In this document: piece after piece, positions 25,698 to 40,565 of the stretch
Layout of the letters: each line of letters opens with the position of its first letter
How positions within the stretch are numbered: position 1 is the stretch's first letter
From: Nitrospinae bacterium bin107
Lineage (GTDB): Bacteria; UBA8248
Length of the DNA: 63,680 nt
Assembly: GCA_002238965.1 (NCBI GenBank)
Contig: MPNJ01000023.1
Coordinates: 1-63,680 of the forward strand
Direction of reading: 5' to 3'
Notes under the pieces: model-generated
What the model was told of the DNA's origin: nothing
The model's database searches: none
The model's input: the letters and a program-made list of their open reading frames with translations, nothing else
Translations under genes and position numbers: made by a program

Positions 25698-28583
25698 TTA
25701 CCAGCGAATAGAGCCCAGCAGGGCGAGGCCGTGAGAGGATTTGCCGCCTGCGCGCTCGCGGCGGTCCCCCTCGAGCCTCAGGCTCACACGGTCGTCGATT
25801 TGTAGACGCCCACCCAGGCGATATGACTCGCTTCCTCTGGCAGCGAGCGCAAGGCCGGCGTAGGGCTTGAAGGTGCCGCCGCCGGGCGCGTCCAACCCGT
25901 AGCCCACTTCGGCTTCCATACGTGCGCCTTCACCGTGTGCACTCGAGGACAGACTCGCCGTGGAGGCCTGCGACCAGAGACGCTCCGCCCCGCTCGCGGC
26001 GTCTCCCCATGAGGAGCCCACCCGCACGGAGAGGCCTTTTTTCTTTGTGCCCCAGGTGAGTTGAAGCGAACCCGAAACGCCCTTTTCGCTGAATCTGCTC
26101 TCCTCGTGCGCGAGCAAACCGCGCGCATTCACGTCTATCACCATGTCCAGCGAGGGGTCGAAGTATCGGAAACCGCCGCCCACCTCGATGCCGCCTCCTT
26201 CTTCCGCGTCGCCCTTGTCATAGCGTACGCCCATCTCCAGCGATGGCGTGAGCGATGCGCCGCGTCCGAGTTTGTATTCGCGTGAACCCTCCAGAAGCAG
26301 CCGGAAGCGGTTCGTGTTCGTATCCACCGGGAGCAACTTGTCACGTACCTCATCCGCCTCCATCTTGACCACCATCACGTCGCCCTTCAGGGCTAGGTCG
26401 TAGCCTCTCGGATGCGCCGGCGGGAAGAGGAAACTGCGAAAACCGAACGCCCCCATCCGCATGGAGATGTCGGTCTCGATCTCCTCGCCGACGCCTTGTT
26501 CGGTCTGCGCGTACTCACCGTTCCCGAAGCCGAACATGCCCCAGACTGTGAGGTGCTCGCTCACCGTGTAGCGCATGTAGGGATAAACGCCCGTGAGGCG
26601 GGCTTCCACGTCGTTGCGCCTCCCGTCGATCGAGAAGTACCCCTCGCCCAGGGTGTGAGAGAGCGCGACGCCCACCATGGTGCGGCCCCATTCGAAATCG
26701 GCCCCGATCGTGCCTGTCGTCACATCGCCATTGAAGGTGGAACTGTCCTCATCTCCAAAGAAGCTCGTCCGCGATCCACGGCCCCAGGTCGTCCACAACG
26801 TTCCCCCGCCGGTTTCCGTATTCTGCGCCGAGGTGAGATGGAACGAACTCGCAAGCAGAAGATCGCTCATGGATATCTCGCGGTGCTCCGCCGCGGGGTC
26901 GTTTCCGGAAAGACCGCCGAAGCCCAGGGTGCGGCTTGCGAGGCGGGAAGCGGAAGCGAATTCCGGGTCGTCCTGTGAGAGCGGAAGCGGAGAATTATCG
27001 CCAAAGAAATCCACGTCCTGTCCGGCGAGCGTTACACTTGACTCCTGCCTCTTGGAGGGGGCTTTCAGCCGGTTCTCGATCATCTCCACCGCCTGACTCG
27101 CCACCGTGCGCCCGAAGCGCGTAAGCCAGTCGTTCGTCCCCTCGAGACTAACCTCAGGCGCTTCTGCGGAGTTGTTTATCTGCAAATTATTGATGGGTCC
27201 TGCGGGAATCGCGGTCAAGTCCACGATGCGAGGGCTGCCGGGAGTGTAGTTGAGCGTTACTTCCTCGCCGGGTTCCACCGCCGATTCCAGGGTCAGAAAT
27301 ACCTTCTTGCCTTTGACCCTCACTTTGGAAATCGGCCGATTCGCACCGGCAACCATCACCGTGTAAGAGCCCGTCGTCGGCACGGAAGTCTCATCCAGTG
27401 GTTCGTCGTAAGTCAAAGTTATCTGATTGCCGCGCACACTCGCGTCCACCAGCACTGGCGCTTTCCCGATGTTCTCGACCGGCAGATTCGTGAAAGACGG
27501 GGCCACGAGCCCGGTTATGCTTTTGATCGGATTTTTCCCGGGCGTGTAGGAGAGCGTCACCTCCTCGCCAGGCAGCGCAGGGGTTTCGAGGATCATCGTC
27601 ACGCGCGAGCCGCTCAAGCTGAGAGATTCGACGTCATGCGCGCTCACCGTGAAATCTCCGGGCGCCGGCACGGAACCCCTGTCAAGAAGCTCGTTGAAAG
27701 TGAGGACCAGCTTGTTCCCGTCCACCTTAGCGCTGACCGGTGTCGGTGGGTTCTGCTGAGCGGGATTTCTGGGAACCACACCGCCGCCGCCACTTCCACC
27801 GCCACCGCCATTGCCTTCATTGTTGGTTCCGGGGTTGTTGTTATAGGGATTATTGTTGTCAGTGTCAGTGTCAGTCGTAGTGGTGTCAGTCGTAGTGGTG
27901 TCAGTGGTAGTGGTGTCAGTGGTAGTTGTGGTGTCGGGATTGGTAATGGACCCGCTTATCGTAATCTTGCCTCGTTCGTGTATCGGGCACTCTCCACCCG
28001 TCGCCCACACCTCGTGCATGATCTTTATCGGCGTTGTAATGTCCTTCTTCGCCGTGAAAGTGACCCCTCGCCACCTGGTCGGCTCTTCCGGATCCGTGTT
28101 GTCGATATCGACATCCCAGCCGCCGTCCGGTATCCAGGTGTAGTCTGCGGTATCGCGTGTGGCTTCCGGCGGGTAGTATCCATTTGCCGGGCGATGCTGG
28201 CCGTTGACGAAAATCCTGACGAACCAGCCATTTGTAAGCGGCTGCCGGCTCAGCCTGAGCCAGTAGGTGACGCTTTCTCCCGCTTTGAGGGTCAACGACA
28301 GGGACGACGAGATATTCACTTTGTCGCGCGATACCTGCACGTCTCCGTTCGCCGGGTTTCCGTCCCAGGGTTCGCCCGACTGCGCCAGGGAGTTCGTGCC
28401 ATAGAACCCGTAGGCGACGAGGAGGAATGATAGGAAGAAGGCGACGCACGCACGAATGCGTCTTCCCCGATTCGAACGGACGCTTACGAGGTGGAGACGT
28501 GGGACCGCTCCGCTCGTCACTCTCACCATCACCGTTCGGTATTTGGCTTTTCTCAATTCTTTGGGACCGGTTTCCCGGTTCAC
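25698..28583 (-). CDS. Autotransporter with SWM-type repeats
   Basis: A 961-aa secreted protein. It has an extended signal region (hydrophobic core ACVAFFLSFLLVAYGF near residues 46-61), an N-terminal beta domain, a Thr-Asp repeat (about 214-246), a Gly-rich linker, two SWM-type Ig-like repeats (about 278-364 and 366-464, each with PGEEVTL-YTPG) and an autotransporter barrel (about 589-961) ending GSIRW. The barrel shares many blocks with the SRCR autotransporter at the left end (ASSFHLTSAQ/ASSFHMASAE, GVYPYMRYTVSEHL/GVYPYARYRVSERL). The start is GTG 28583 with a weak site; ATG 28529 is an alternative. SWM repeats are known from the cyanobacterial swimming protein SwmB; a surface role is inferred. 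Confidence 0.87.
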   Translation of the reverse strand: MNRETGPKELRKAKYRTVMVRVTSGAVPRLHLVSVRSNRGRRIRACVAFFLSFLLVAYGFYGTNSLAQSGEPWDGNPANGDVQVSRDKVNISSSLSLTLKAGESVTYWLRLSRQPLTNGWFVRIFVNGQHRPANGYYPPEATRDTADYTWIPDGGWDVDIDNTDPEEPTRWRGVTFTAKKDITTPIKIMHEVWATGGECPIHERGKITISGSITNPDTTTTTDTTTTDTTTTDTTTTDTDTDNNNPYNNNPGTNNEGNGGGGGSGGGGVVPRNPAQQNPPTPVSAKVDGNKLVLTFNELLDRGSVPAPGDFTVSAHDVESLSLSGSRVTMILETPALPGEEVTLSYTPGKNPIKSITGLVAPSFTNLPVENIGKAPVLVDASVRGNQITLTYDEPLDETSVPTTGSYTVMVAGANRPISKVRVKGKKVFLTLESAVEPGEEVTLNYTPGSPRIVDLTAIPAGPINNLQINNSAEAPEVSLEGTNDWLTRFGRTVASQAVEMIENRLKAPSKRQESSVTLAGQDVDFFGDNSPLPLSQDDPEFASASRLASRTLGFGGLSGNDPAAEHREISMSDLLLASSFHLTSAQNTETGGGTLWTTWGRGSRTSFFGDEDSSTFNGDVTTGTIGADFEWGRTMVGVALSHTLGEGYFSIDGRRNDVEARLTGVYPYMRYTVSEHLTVWGMFGFGNGEYAQTEQGVGEEIETDISMRMGAFGFRSFLFPPAHPRGYDLALKGDVMVVKMEADEVRDKLLPVDTNTNRFRLLLEGSREYKLGRGASLTPSLEMGVRYDKGDAEEGGGIEVGGGFRYFDPSLDMVIDVNARGLLAHEESRFSEKGVSGSLQLTWGTKKKGLSVRVGSSWGDAASGAERLWSQASTASLSSSAHGEGARMEAEVGYGLDAPGGGTFKPYAGLALAARGSESYRLGGRLQIDDRVSLRLEGDRRERAGGKSSHGLALLGSIRW
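27845..27940. repeat. In-frame tandem repeat encoding Thr-Asp runs
   Basis: Units of about 15 bases reading GTAGTGGTGTCAGTC and close variants are repeated about four times on the plus strand and encode TTTTD units on the minus strand. The unit is a multiple of three, so length change would not break the reading frame. Confidence 0.75.
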
Positions 28584-28932
28584 TCCCGTGTCGCAAATTC
28601 ACAGCGGAGAACCCGCCCCTCGTGGGGAGCAGAACCGTAGTTGCCGGGCGGCGATGTAGCGCGCTGGAGACTACTCGGGTGTTTGGTGGTACAGGAATTA
28701 TAAAAGGGCGAGTGTACTACCTTGGGGAGTTCGAATATGACATAAACGTTCATCACATGCAATCCACATGATGCACACGAATTACACACAATTTTAATAA
28801 ACATCGTAGTGAGTAAAAATCCCATTATATGGCGTAATCATGTACTTATAGGCACAAAATCTTGTGGTTGTCGCTTGACATGGTTTTCGATTTCGGAGAA
28901 AGTATGCTTTAGACCCGTACACGAGGACCCCG
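28584..28932. other. AT-richer divergent promoter region
   Basis: Between the minus-strand autotransporter and mutL. The segment 28735-28860 is clearly AT-richer than its neighbours and contains CACATG twice; it should hold the promoters of both genes. A TTGACA at 28878-28883 has no well-spaced -10. No gene is recognised. Confidence 0.4.
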
Positions 28933-30813
28933 ATGAGAAAACAATCCCGCATCCGCATACTCCCGGAATCGCTCGCGAACCAGATTGCCGCGGGCGAGGT
29001 GGTGCAGCGCCCCGCCTCCGCCCTCAAGGAGTTGGTGGAGAACAGCATCGACGCCGGCGCCTCGCGGGTGGAAATCGACTTGGCATCAGGCGGCGCCGCG
29101 CGCGTGCAGGTCGTCGACGACGGCCACGGCATGAGCGAGGACGATGCGCTCTTGAGTCTCGAGCGCCACGCGACGAGCAAGATTGCCTCGGATTGGGACT
29201 TGGGCCGCGTCGCCACCCTGGGATTCAGGGGTGAGGCGCTGCCGAGCGTCGCCGCGGTGTCGAAGATGACCATCACCACCAGAAGGTCGGAGGACGCCTT
29301 GGGTACGGAGGTGCGCATAGAGGGCGGCAAGCTCCAGCGCGTCACCGAAATGGGAGCCACGCCCGGCACGAGGGTCGAGGTGCGTTCATTGTTCTTCAAC
29401 GTGCCGGCGAGGCGCAAATTCCTCAAAAGAAGAGAGACCGAACTCGCCCGCTGCCTGGAAGTGGCGAATCAGGCGGCCATGGCGAACCCGAACGTCTCGT
29501 TCGTTCTGCGCCACGGGAAGAGGACGCTGCTCGACCTCGACGCCTCGGGAGGACTTCAGGCGCGCGCAGCCCAACTCGTCGGAGAGGCGGCGGTCTCTCA
29601 ACTGCTGAAGATTCCCCGCGCCGCCTCGGAGAACATGACGTTCAGCGGATGGGCGGGCGCGCCCGGGCTCAACCGCTCCACGCGCGACGCGCAGTATCTG
29701 TTCGTGAACGGACGCCCCATCCGGGATCGTCTTTTCGTCCACGCGGCGTATGCGGCCTACCGCAGCTTCATGCCGGTGAAGCGCCACCCCGTCTTCATCC
29801 TCTTTTTGGACATGCCGCCCGAGGACGTGGACGTGAACGTCCACCCCGCCAAGCAGGAGGTGCGCTTCCGCTTCGCATCGAACGTCTACGATCTCGTGCG
29901 CGAGAGCGTCGCCGCCGTGCTGGGCGCGCGGCCCGAGAGAGTGCGGCGCGATTTCGCCCATCAGGAAGTGAGCCACGCGGCTCCGGGCGCCGCCGCAGAG
30001 GAGAGCGCCGCGCCCGCCTTGTTGGGCGGCGGCGGATACTTTGGAAACGCTGACGCCGCCGGGGATTACGGCGCCTCTGAGGAAGGAGGCTCCCTCGCCG
30101 CCTCTCCACTTGCACCCGACGCCGAGGCGGCGGATACCGACCTGCCTGCGCCGGCGAGTTCCCCATCCGAATCGGCGGCTCCCTCGCCGCTCGAACGCAC
30201 CCTCGAGCCGCCCCATCCGTCCGATCCGGTCGTTCTGTCGGAATGCCGCTATCTCGGACAGTGGGAGGAGTGCTTCTTGCTGTTCGCCTCGCCACAGGGG
30301 CTTGTGCTCGTCGATCAGCACGCCGCGCATGAGCGCGTGCTCTACAACCGGTTCCGCGACCAGTTCAGGGAGGGCCGCGTGGACAGCCAGGCGTGCCTGG
30401 TGCCCGAGGAGATTCGGCTCAGGCCCGAGGAGGCGCTGGGCATCGAGGCGCATCGCGACGATCTGCTGCGCTCGGGTTTCGAACTCGAATGCGCGGGTCC
30501 CGGCGATTACCGGATTCGGGCCGTGCCCGCGCTTCTGGCGGACCGTGATCCCGCAGGCGCGGTGCGCCAGATCGTGGAAGGTTTGGCGGATCTCGAGCAG
30601 CCCGTGAGTTTCGCAGACCTCATCGACGGCATCATCACGAGGATGAGTTGCAGGGGCGCGGTGAAGGCGGCGCAGGCCATGCGCCCCGAAGAGGTGGCCG
30701 CTCTCGTCGAGGAACTCGAGAAAACACCGGGCCGATGGACCTGCCCGCATGGGCGGCCCATCATGCTCGTGATGAGCCCGGCCCCGGTGAGGAGGCGCTT
30801 TCTGCGGAGTTGA
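28933..30813 (+). CDS. mutL: DNA mismatch repair protein MutL
   Basis: A 626-aa MutL. The GHKL ATPase half shows PASALKELVENSIDAGA, VVDDGHGM, HATSKI and LGFRGEALPS; the transducer region includes VNVHPAKQEVRFRF. After a Ser/Ala/Pro-rich linker (about 350-420), the C-terminal dimerisation domain has VDQHAAHERVLYN, SCRGAVKAAQAM and CPHGRP, the three motifs of endonuclease-type MutL. In the first motif the final glutamate of the DQHA-x2-E-x4-E pattern is Asn here. ATG 28933 has GAGG upstream. mutS is not in the window. guaB follows 304 bp downstream. Confidence 0.95.
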   Translation: MRKQSRIRILPESLANQIAAGEVVQRPASALKELVENSIDAGASRVEIDLASGGAARVQVVDDGHGMSEDDALLSLERHATSKIASDWDLGRVATLGFRGEALPSVAAVSKMTITTRRSEDALGTEVRIEGGKLQRVTEMGATPGTRVEVRSLFFNVPARRKFLKRRETELARCLEVANQAAMANPNVSFVLRHGKRTLLDLDASGGLQARAAQLVGEAAVSQLLKIPRAASENMTFSGWAGAPGLNRSTRDAQYLFVNGRPIRDRLFVHAAYAAYRSFMPVKRHPVFILFLDMPPEDVDVNVHPAKQEVRFRFASNVYDLVRESVAAVLGARPERVRRDFAHQEVSHAAPGAAAEESAAPALLGGGGYFGNADAAGDYGASEEGGSLAASPLAPDAEAADTDLPAPASSPSESAAPSPLERTLEPPHPSDPVVLSECRYLGQWEECFLLFASPQGLVLVDQHAAHERVLYNRFRDQFREGRVDSQACLVPEEIRLRPEEALGIEAHRDDLLRSGFELECAGPGDYRIRAVPALLADRDPAGAVRQIVEGLADLEQPVSFADLIDGIITRMSCRGAVKAAQAMRPEEVAALVEELEKTPGRWTCPHGRPIMLVMSPAPVRRRFLRS

Positions 30814-32614
<1,801 letters not shown>

Positions 32615-32827
32615 TAGAGAATAGCCCGATGGGGCGCCCGCTCGCGTCGCCATGGGCGTGTGCGTACAGAAGAGTGCTTCGCCCGCCAGAACGAAAGCGC
32701 CGAATATGGAGGGATGTGGGGTCCCGATTCAATCGGTGCACGAGATGCCGGCCGATGGTCCGGCTTGAGAGTTGGCCTGAGTGTGGAGGGGAAGAGGCGG
32801 TTCGTATCGCTTTGTCCTGAAATGTAG

Positions 32828-34357
32828 ATGCGCGATCAGATACTCATTCTCGATTTCGGCTCGCAGTATACGCAGCTCATCGCCCGGCGCGTGCGGGAGT
32901 TGAACGTCTATTGCGAAATTCAGCCTTGCACCCGTGACTGGCGTGAGATTACGGGTCCGCACACGAAAGGCGTCATCCTCTCGGGCGGGCCGAGCAGCGT
33001 GTACGAGAACGGCTCTCCCTCGGTCGACCCCGCGCTGTTCGAGAGCGACTTCCCCATTCTGGGGATTTGTTACGGCATGCAGCTCATGACCCACCTTCTC
33101 GGTGGGAAAGTCGGCCCTTACGCCAAACGGGAATTCGGGCGCGCGGAAGTGGTGGTCGAAGAGCCCGTCGGCATCTTTCTCGGCTCCCCGGGCGCCGAAA
33201 CCGTCTGGATGAGCCATGGGGACACGATAGAAGAGCCGCCGCCCGGCTATCGGCCGCTCGCGCGTTCGGAAGGCTCCCCGGTGGCGGCGATGATGTCCGA
33301 AGACGGGCGTCGCTACGGCATTCAGTTTCACCCCGAAGTGGCGCACACCCCGCGCGGCAAGGAGATTCTCCACAACTTCGTGCACAGGATTTGCGGTTGT
33401 GTGGGCGATTGGACCATGCGCTCCTTCATCGAGGAGGCGGTCGAGCGCATCAGGGAGCAAGTCGGGGACAAGCGCGTGGTGTGCGGCCTCTCGGGCGGCG
33501 TGGATTCCTCCGTCACGGCGATGCTCGTCAAAGAGGCGATAGGCGATCGGCTCACGTGCATCTTCGTGGACAACGGCCTGCTCAGAATGAACGAGGCCGA
33601 GCAGGTTGTGGAGACATTCGACGACAGGCTCAAACTCGTGCACGTGGACGCGAGCGGTGATTTTCTGGGCGCGCTTCGCGGCGTCACGCACCCCGAAGCC
33701 AAGAGAAAGAGAATCGGCGAGATATTCATCCGCGTGTTCGAGCGCGAGGCGAATAGGCTGGGCGACGTGAAGTTCCTGGCCCAGGGGACGCTCTACCCCG
33801 ACGTCATCGAGAGCGTTTCCTTCAAGGGGCCTTCGGCGACCATTAAAAGCCACCACAACGTGGGCGGGCTGCCCAAGTGGATGCGGCTCGCGCTCATCGA
33901 GCCCTTGCGCGAGTTGTTCAAGGACGAGGTGCGCGAGGCGGGCGAGGAGTTGGGACTGCCCCGCGAGATGCTCTGGCGGCATCCGTTCCCGGGACCCGGC
34001 CTCGCCGTGCGCGTCCTGGGCGAGGTGACGGAGAAGCGCGTGCAGACCCTCCAGGAGGCGGACGCCATTTTCATCGAAACGCTCCACAAGCACGATTATT
34101 ACTACAAAGTCTGGCAGGCGTTCACCGTGCTTCTGCCCGTCAACACCGTGGGCGTGATGGGCGACGCGAGGACGTATGAGAACGCTCTCGCGCTCAGGGC
34201 CGTCACCAGCCAGGACGGGATGACGGCGGACTGGGCCAGGCTGCCGGGGGATCTGCTGGCCGAGGCCTCATCGCGCATCATCAACGAGGTGCGCGGCGTG
34301 AACCGCGTGGTCTACGACGTCTCCTCCAAGCCGCCGGGCACGATCGAGTGGGAGTGA
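32828..34357 (+). CDS. guaA: GMP synthase (glutamine-hydrolysing)
   Basis: A 509-aa single-chain GuaA making GMP from XMP, ATP and glutamine. The amidotransferase half starts [20 protein letters not shown] and has the nucleophile in GICYGMQLM and the histidine in QFHPEVAHT. The ATP-pyrophosphatase half has [10 protein letters not shown] (P-loop near residue 220), and the C-terminal dimerisation domain ends PPGTIEWE, the typical family terminus. The ribosome binding site before ATG 32828 is weak, but the N terminus fits the family exactly. It acts directly after GuaB. Confidence 0.96.
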   Translation: MRDQILILDFGSQYTQLIARRVRELNVYCEIQPCTRDWREITGPHTKGVILSGGPSSVYENGSPSVDPALFESDFPILGICYGMQLMTHLLGGKVGPYAKREFGRAEVVVEEPVGIFLGSPGAETVWMSHGDTIEEPPPGYRPLARSEGSPVAAMMSEDGRRYGIQFHPEVAHTPRGKEILHNFVHRICGCVGDWTMRSFIEEAVERIREQVGDKRVVCGLSGGVDSSVTAMLVKEAIGDRLTCIFVDNGLLRMNEAEQVVETFDDRLKLVHVDASGDFLGALRGVTHPEAKRKRIGEIFIRVFEREANRLGDVKFLAQGTLYPDVIESVSFKGPSATIKSHHNVGGLPKWMRLALIEPLRELFKDEVREAGEELGLPREMLWRHPFPGPGLAVRVLGEVTEKRVQTLQEADAIFIETLHKHDYYYKVWQAFTVLLPVNTVGVMGDARTYENALALRAVTSQDGMTADWARLPGDLLAEASSRIINEVRGVNRVVYDVSSKPPGTIEWE

Positions 34358-34393
34358 GTGGAAAAGCTAGAAAGTCAAAGGTTTAAGCAGGAA

Positions 34394-35143
34394 TTACTTT
34401 TTCTTCTTCTTGGTCAGCCTGATTTTATCGAAATCTACAATGGAAATTCTTTCGCCGGTCGCCCTCTCGTCGCCGGGCCGGTAAATCCCGAATTTGAAAT
34501 GCGGCGCTCCGCATGACTTCACGATAAAAACCGCCTTGTCTAATATCTTTTCGTCATTGAAATAGAGGTTGTAATTTGATTCTGTGAACTTAACCTCCAG
34601 CTTTACTTCTATCCATTTCCCGATGACTTCATTGATGCGGACATTCCTTTTGAAGCGCTCATCCCAATTATTGGTCGTCAAGCGACCATTCGAAAATTTG
34701 AACATCATGGAAGGGCCGGCATCGCAACCCTGAACATATTGGTGCATTTGAAAAAAGTCTTCTCTTGGGTAGGAAAACCCCTTTACGAACCGGACCCTGA
34801 AGGTCAAGGTATAGTCTGCATCCTGCCCCAGAGTGCTCGCCTGTTTTATTTCCGCCCGCTCCCAGTATGGCGCGCCGTGCCTTTGTATACCGTCGGTATT
34901 ACACCCCCCTACCTGTTTGTTCTTCAGTGTAAAGCGCAAGAACGTCTCTTTTCCTTCCGTTACCCATCGTACGGAAGAAGAATCCGGGAGGCCGCAGTTG
35001 TCGTAAAACTCGACGTTCCAGTCTTTGTCTTGATAAGTCGTTCTGCCGCCCGTATCGAAATACCCGGCGGATGAAACCAAGTCGGACGATGTTTTACATC
35101 CCGCCAAAAAGACGATAATAATCAGGAGAAGAAATTCACGCAT
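34394..35143 (-). CDS. Lipoprotein with polysaccharide-lyase/lectin-like jelly-roll fold
   Basis: A 249-aa lipoprotein. ATG 35143 follows GGGAGGAAAA; the signal ends in the lipobox LAGC at about residue 16. The mature part is rich in beta strands with ERAEIKQ, YTLTFRVRFVKGF, EDFFQMHQY and SMMFKFSNG, an arrangement like the jelly-roll domains of heparin-lyase-type polysaccharide lyases and concanavalin-like lectins. Five or more cysteines suggest disulfides. The C terminus is a lysine run. Base composition is clearly AT-richer than the flanking guaA and dnaE, so recent acquisition is possible. Enzymatic activity is unproven. Confidence 0.6.
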   Translation of the reverse strand: MREFLLLIIIVFLAGCKTSSDLVSSAGYFDTGGRTTYQDKDWNVEFYDNCGLPDSSSVRWVTEGKETFLRFTLKNKQVGGCNTDGIQRHGAPYWERAEIKQASTLGQDADYTLTFRVRFVKGFSYPREDFFQMHQYVQGCDAGPSMMFKFSNGRLTTNNWDERFKRNVRINEVIGKWIEVKLEVKFTESNYNLYFNDEKILDKAVFIVKSCGAPHFKFGIYRPGDERATGERISIVDFDKIRLTKKKKK

Positions 35144-35340
35144 TTTTCCTCCCTTTACATCGAATATATGGAAAGGGATTCTATTCGGAATTTTAGGCGT
35201 CTTGGATGAAAGAGTCAAGAAAAACGATGGGGTAACATCAGGTCTTATGCTTTTAGAATCAAAAGGTTACAAGAAATTCGCCCGTTTTTCTTTGTGAATT
35301 CCGCCGCCGCATCTGAAATCCTCTTTAGGAGTCGAATGAA

Positions 35341-35895
35341 ATGTATCGGATATTGAAGACATCGCTCGACGTAATTCCGATCTTTTTCCTGGTTTCGCTT
35401 CTCTCAGGAGCGAGCGCCCATGCCCATGAGGCGAATTATCCTCACTTGCACATTGCTCAAAGCGGCCACGCCCAGAAGGAACACGGTCACCAGATGCACA
35501 AGGCCGACGAAAGGGGGATGAAGAAGGGCCGCGGCGGCATGACGCATTCCGTAAAAATCATTCCCGCCGGCTACAAGAACCCGCCGAGCGTGAAGATACG
35601 CCTCATAAAGGACGCCCACTCCAGGGGGGCGCTCAACCTGTTTCTGGATCTCGAGAACTTCCGCTTCGCGTCCGATGAGGTCAACAAGACTTCGAAAATC
35701 AACGAGGGCCACGCGCATCTGTACCTGAACGGCAAGAAGCTGACGAGACTGTACGGCGCTTCCTATTTCATGGATCAACTGCCGAAGGGGAATCTCGAGA
35801 TTAGGGTCACGCTGAACACGAACATGCACGAGGAATTAAGCTACAAGGGAAAACTCGTTCAGGGTGTGGTGGTATTCAAGGATTTCAACAACTAG
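35341..35895 (+). CDS. Secreted His-rich conserved hypothetical protein
   Basis: A 184-aa exported protein. The signal peptide (hydrophobic IPIFFLVSLLSG) ends near ASAHA. A His/Met-rich segment follows (residues about 28-65: HEANYPHLH, GHAQKEHGHQMHK), suggesting metal binding. The C-terminal half has INEGHAHLYLNGKKLTRLYG and LEIRVTLNTNMHEE, a beta-domain pattern seen in uncharacterised periplasmic proteins. AGGAG lies about 11 bases before ATG 35341. The next gene is a small DUF2306-type membrane protein 18 bases away, so the two likely form an operon. Copper or other metal handling is inference. Confidence 0.65.
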   Translation: MYRILKTSLDVIPIFFLVSLLSGASAHAHEANYPHLHIAQSGHAQKEHGHQMHKADERGMKKGRGGMTHSVKIIPAGYKNPPSVKIRLIKDAHSRGALNLFLDLENFRFASDEVNKTSKINEGHAHLYLNGKKLTRLYGASYFMDQLPKGNLEIRVTLNTNMHEELSYKGKLVQGVVVFKDFNN

Positions 35896-35913
35896 GCTCA
35901 GGAGACCGGATCC

Positions 35914-36279
35914 TTGCTGATATGGACGCATTTCATTCTGGCGGTGCTGGCGATCGGGCTCGGCCTCGTCAATCTGGCGTCCGCGAAGGGAACGCGCAGG
36001 CACCGCATCATCGGCTGGTGCTGGCTCGTCACGATGACCTACGTCACGGTCTCGTCCTTCTGGATACGAGAGCTCAACCATGGCGAATTCAGCTGGATTC
36101 ACCTGCTGACGGTCTGGACGATTTTCTGCATGATAGTTGCCGTGGTCTCGATACGGCGGGGAAACGTGCGGAGGCACGCGGCGTTCATGACGGGCACGAT
36201 GATAGGCGCCTTTATCGCGGGCGGGTTCGCCATGTTGCCCGGCCGGTTCATCAGCCGGCTGTTCGGATACGGCGGGTGA
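35914..36279 (+). CDS. DUF2306-type membrane protein
   Basis: A 121-aa integral membrane protein with about four hydrophobic segments. The family pattern is visible in KGTRRHRIIGWCWLVTM, a His-Arg loop after the first helix, and RRHAAFMTGTMIGAFIAGG. TTG 35914 is chosen because CAGGAGA precedes it at good spacing. It follows the His-rich secreted protein closely, and some DUF2306-like proteins are thought to bind haem through such histidines (weak family knowledge). The function is unknown. Confidence 0.7.
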   Translation: MLIWTHFILAVLAIGLGLVNLASAKGTRRHRIIGWCWLVTMTYVTVSSFWIRELNHGEFSWIHLLTVWTIFCMIVAVVSIRRGNVRRHAAFMTGTMIGAFIAGGFAMLPGRFISRLFGYGG

Positions 36280-36439
36280 TCCGCCGCGAGATAAAATGCG
36301 TCGCCTGGCAGCGAAAAAAGATGACGGCGAGAGGCAGAAAGAAGTAAACTGGATGGGCTTCACCGCAATTGGTACACCCGTATAAGCAGGCCAGTATTAA
36401 AAGCACGCCCCTATCAAAATCCGCCCCCGGGGAATATAA

Positions 36440-39863
<3,424 letters not shown>

Positions 39864-39871
<8 letters not shown>

Positions 39872-40565
39872 ACCATCCATCAGGGCGGCCTTCCTGGGGA
39901 GGGTAGCCTTCAACGAATCCTGGGATTTGCAAAAGCGCCTGTGGACCGAGCGCGCCGAGGGCCGCCTCGGGGAGGATGTTTTCCTCTTTCTGGAACACAA
40001 CCCGGTCATGACGCTGGGCAAGGGGGGGAGCGAGGCGAACGTGCTTCTCAGTCGTTCGCCCGTCGACGGTGCGGAGGTTCCTCTCGTGCGGATCAACCGG
40101 GGCGGCGAAGTGACCTTTCACGGCCCGGGCCAGTTGATGCTCTACGCCATTTGCGATCTTCGCGAGAGGGAGCGCGACGTGCACCTCCACTGTAGAAGGC
40201 TTGAGGAGGTCTTTCTGCGCTACCTCGAGAAGAGAGGGTTTCACGCCGAGAGAAAAGAGGGGAATCCGGGCCTTTGGGTGGGTGGTGAGAAAATTCTCGC
40301 CTTGGGCGTGGGTGCGAGACGCTGGGTGACGATGCACGGTGTTTCGTTCAACGCATCACCTGATCTGAGATATTTCGAGATGATGCACCCCTGCGGCGAG
40401 GTGGGCGGACGCACAACTTCCCTCGAAAAACTCCTGGGGGATTCGCCGCTGCTGCCGGAACTCGCGCAGGATGTAATCCCCATTTGCGCGGACGTGTTCG
40501 ACGCGCACGTTGTGATGGAAACCGACCCGGCGCGGGTCGCAGGAGTTCTTCCAAGTGTTTCATGA
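39864..40565 (+). CDS. lipB: Octanoyl-[ACP]:protein N-octanoyltransferase
   Basis: A 233-aa LipB that transfers octanoate to lipoyl domains. Signature blocks: GGEVTFHGPGQLMLY, EKILALGVGARRWVTMHG with the catalytic lysine, FNASPDLRYFEMMHPCG with the catalytic cysteine, and RTTSLEKLL. TTG 39864 overlaps the dnaE stop and has GGGAG about 9 bases upstream; GTG 39846 is an in-frame alternative that would add six residues. It overlaps exbB at its 3' end. lipA is not seen in the window. Confidence 0.9.

Noticed and set aside
27845-27940. Possible CRISPR-like array
   Set aside because: Units are short, contiguous and in frame with the autotransporter; there are no spacers and no cas genes.
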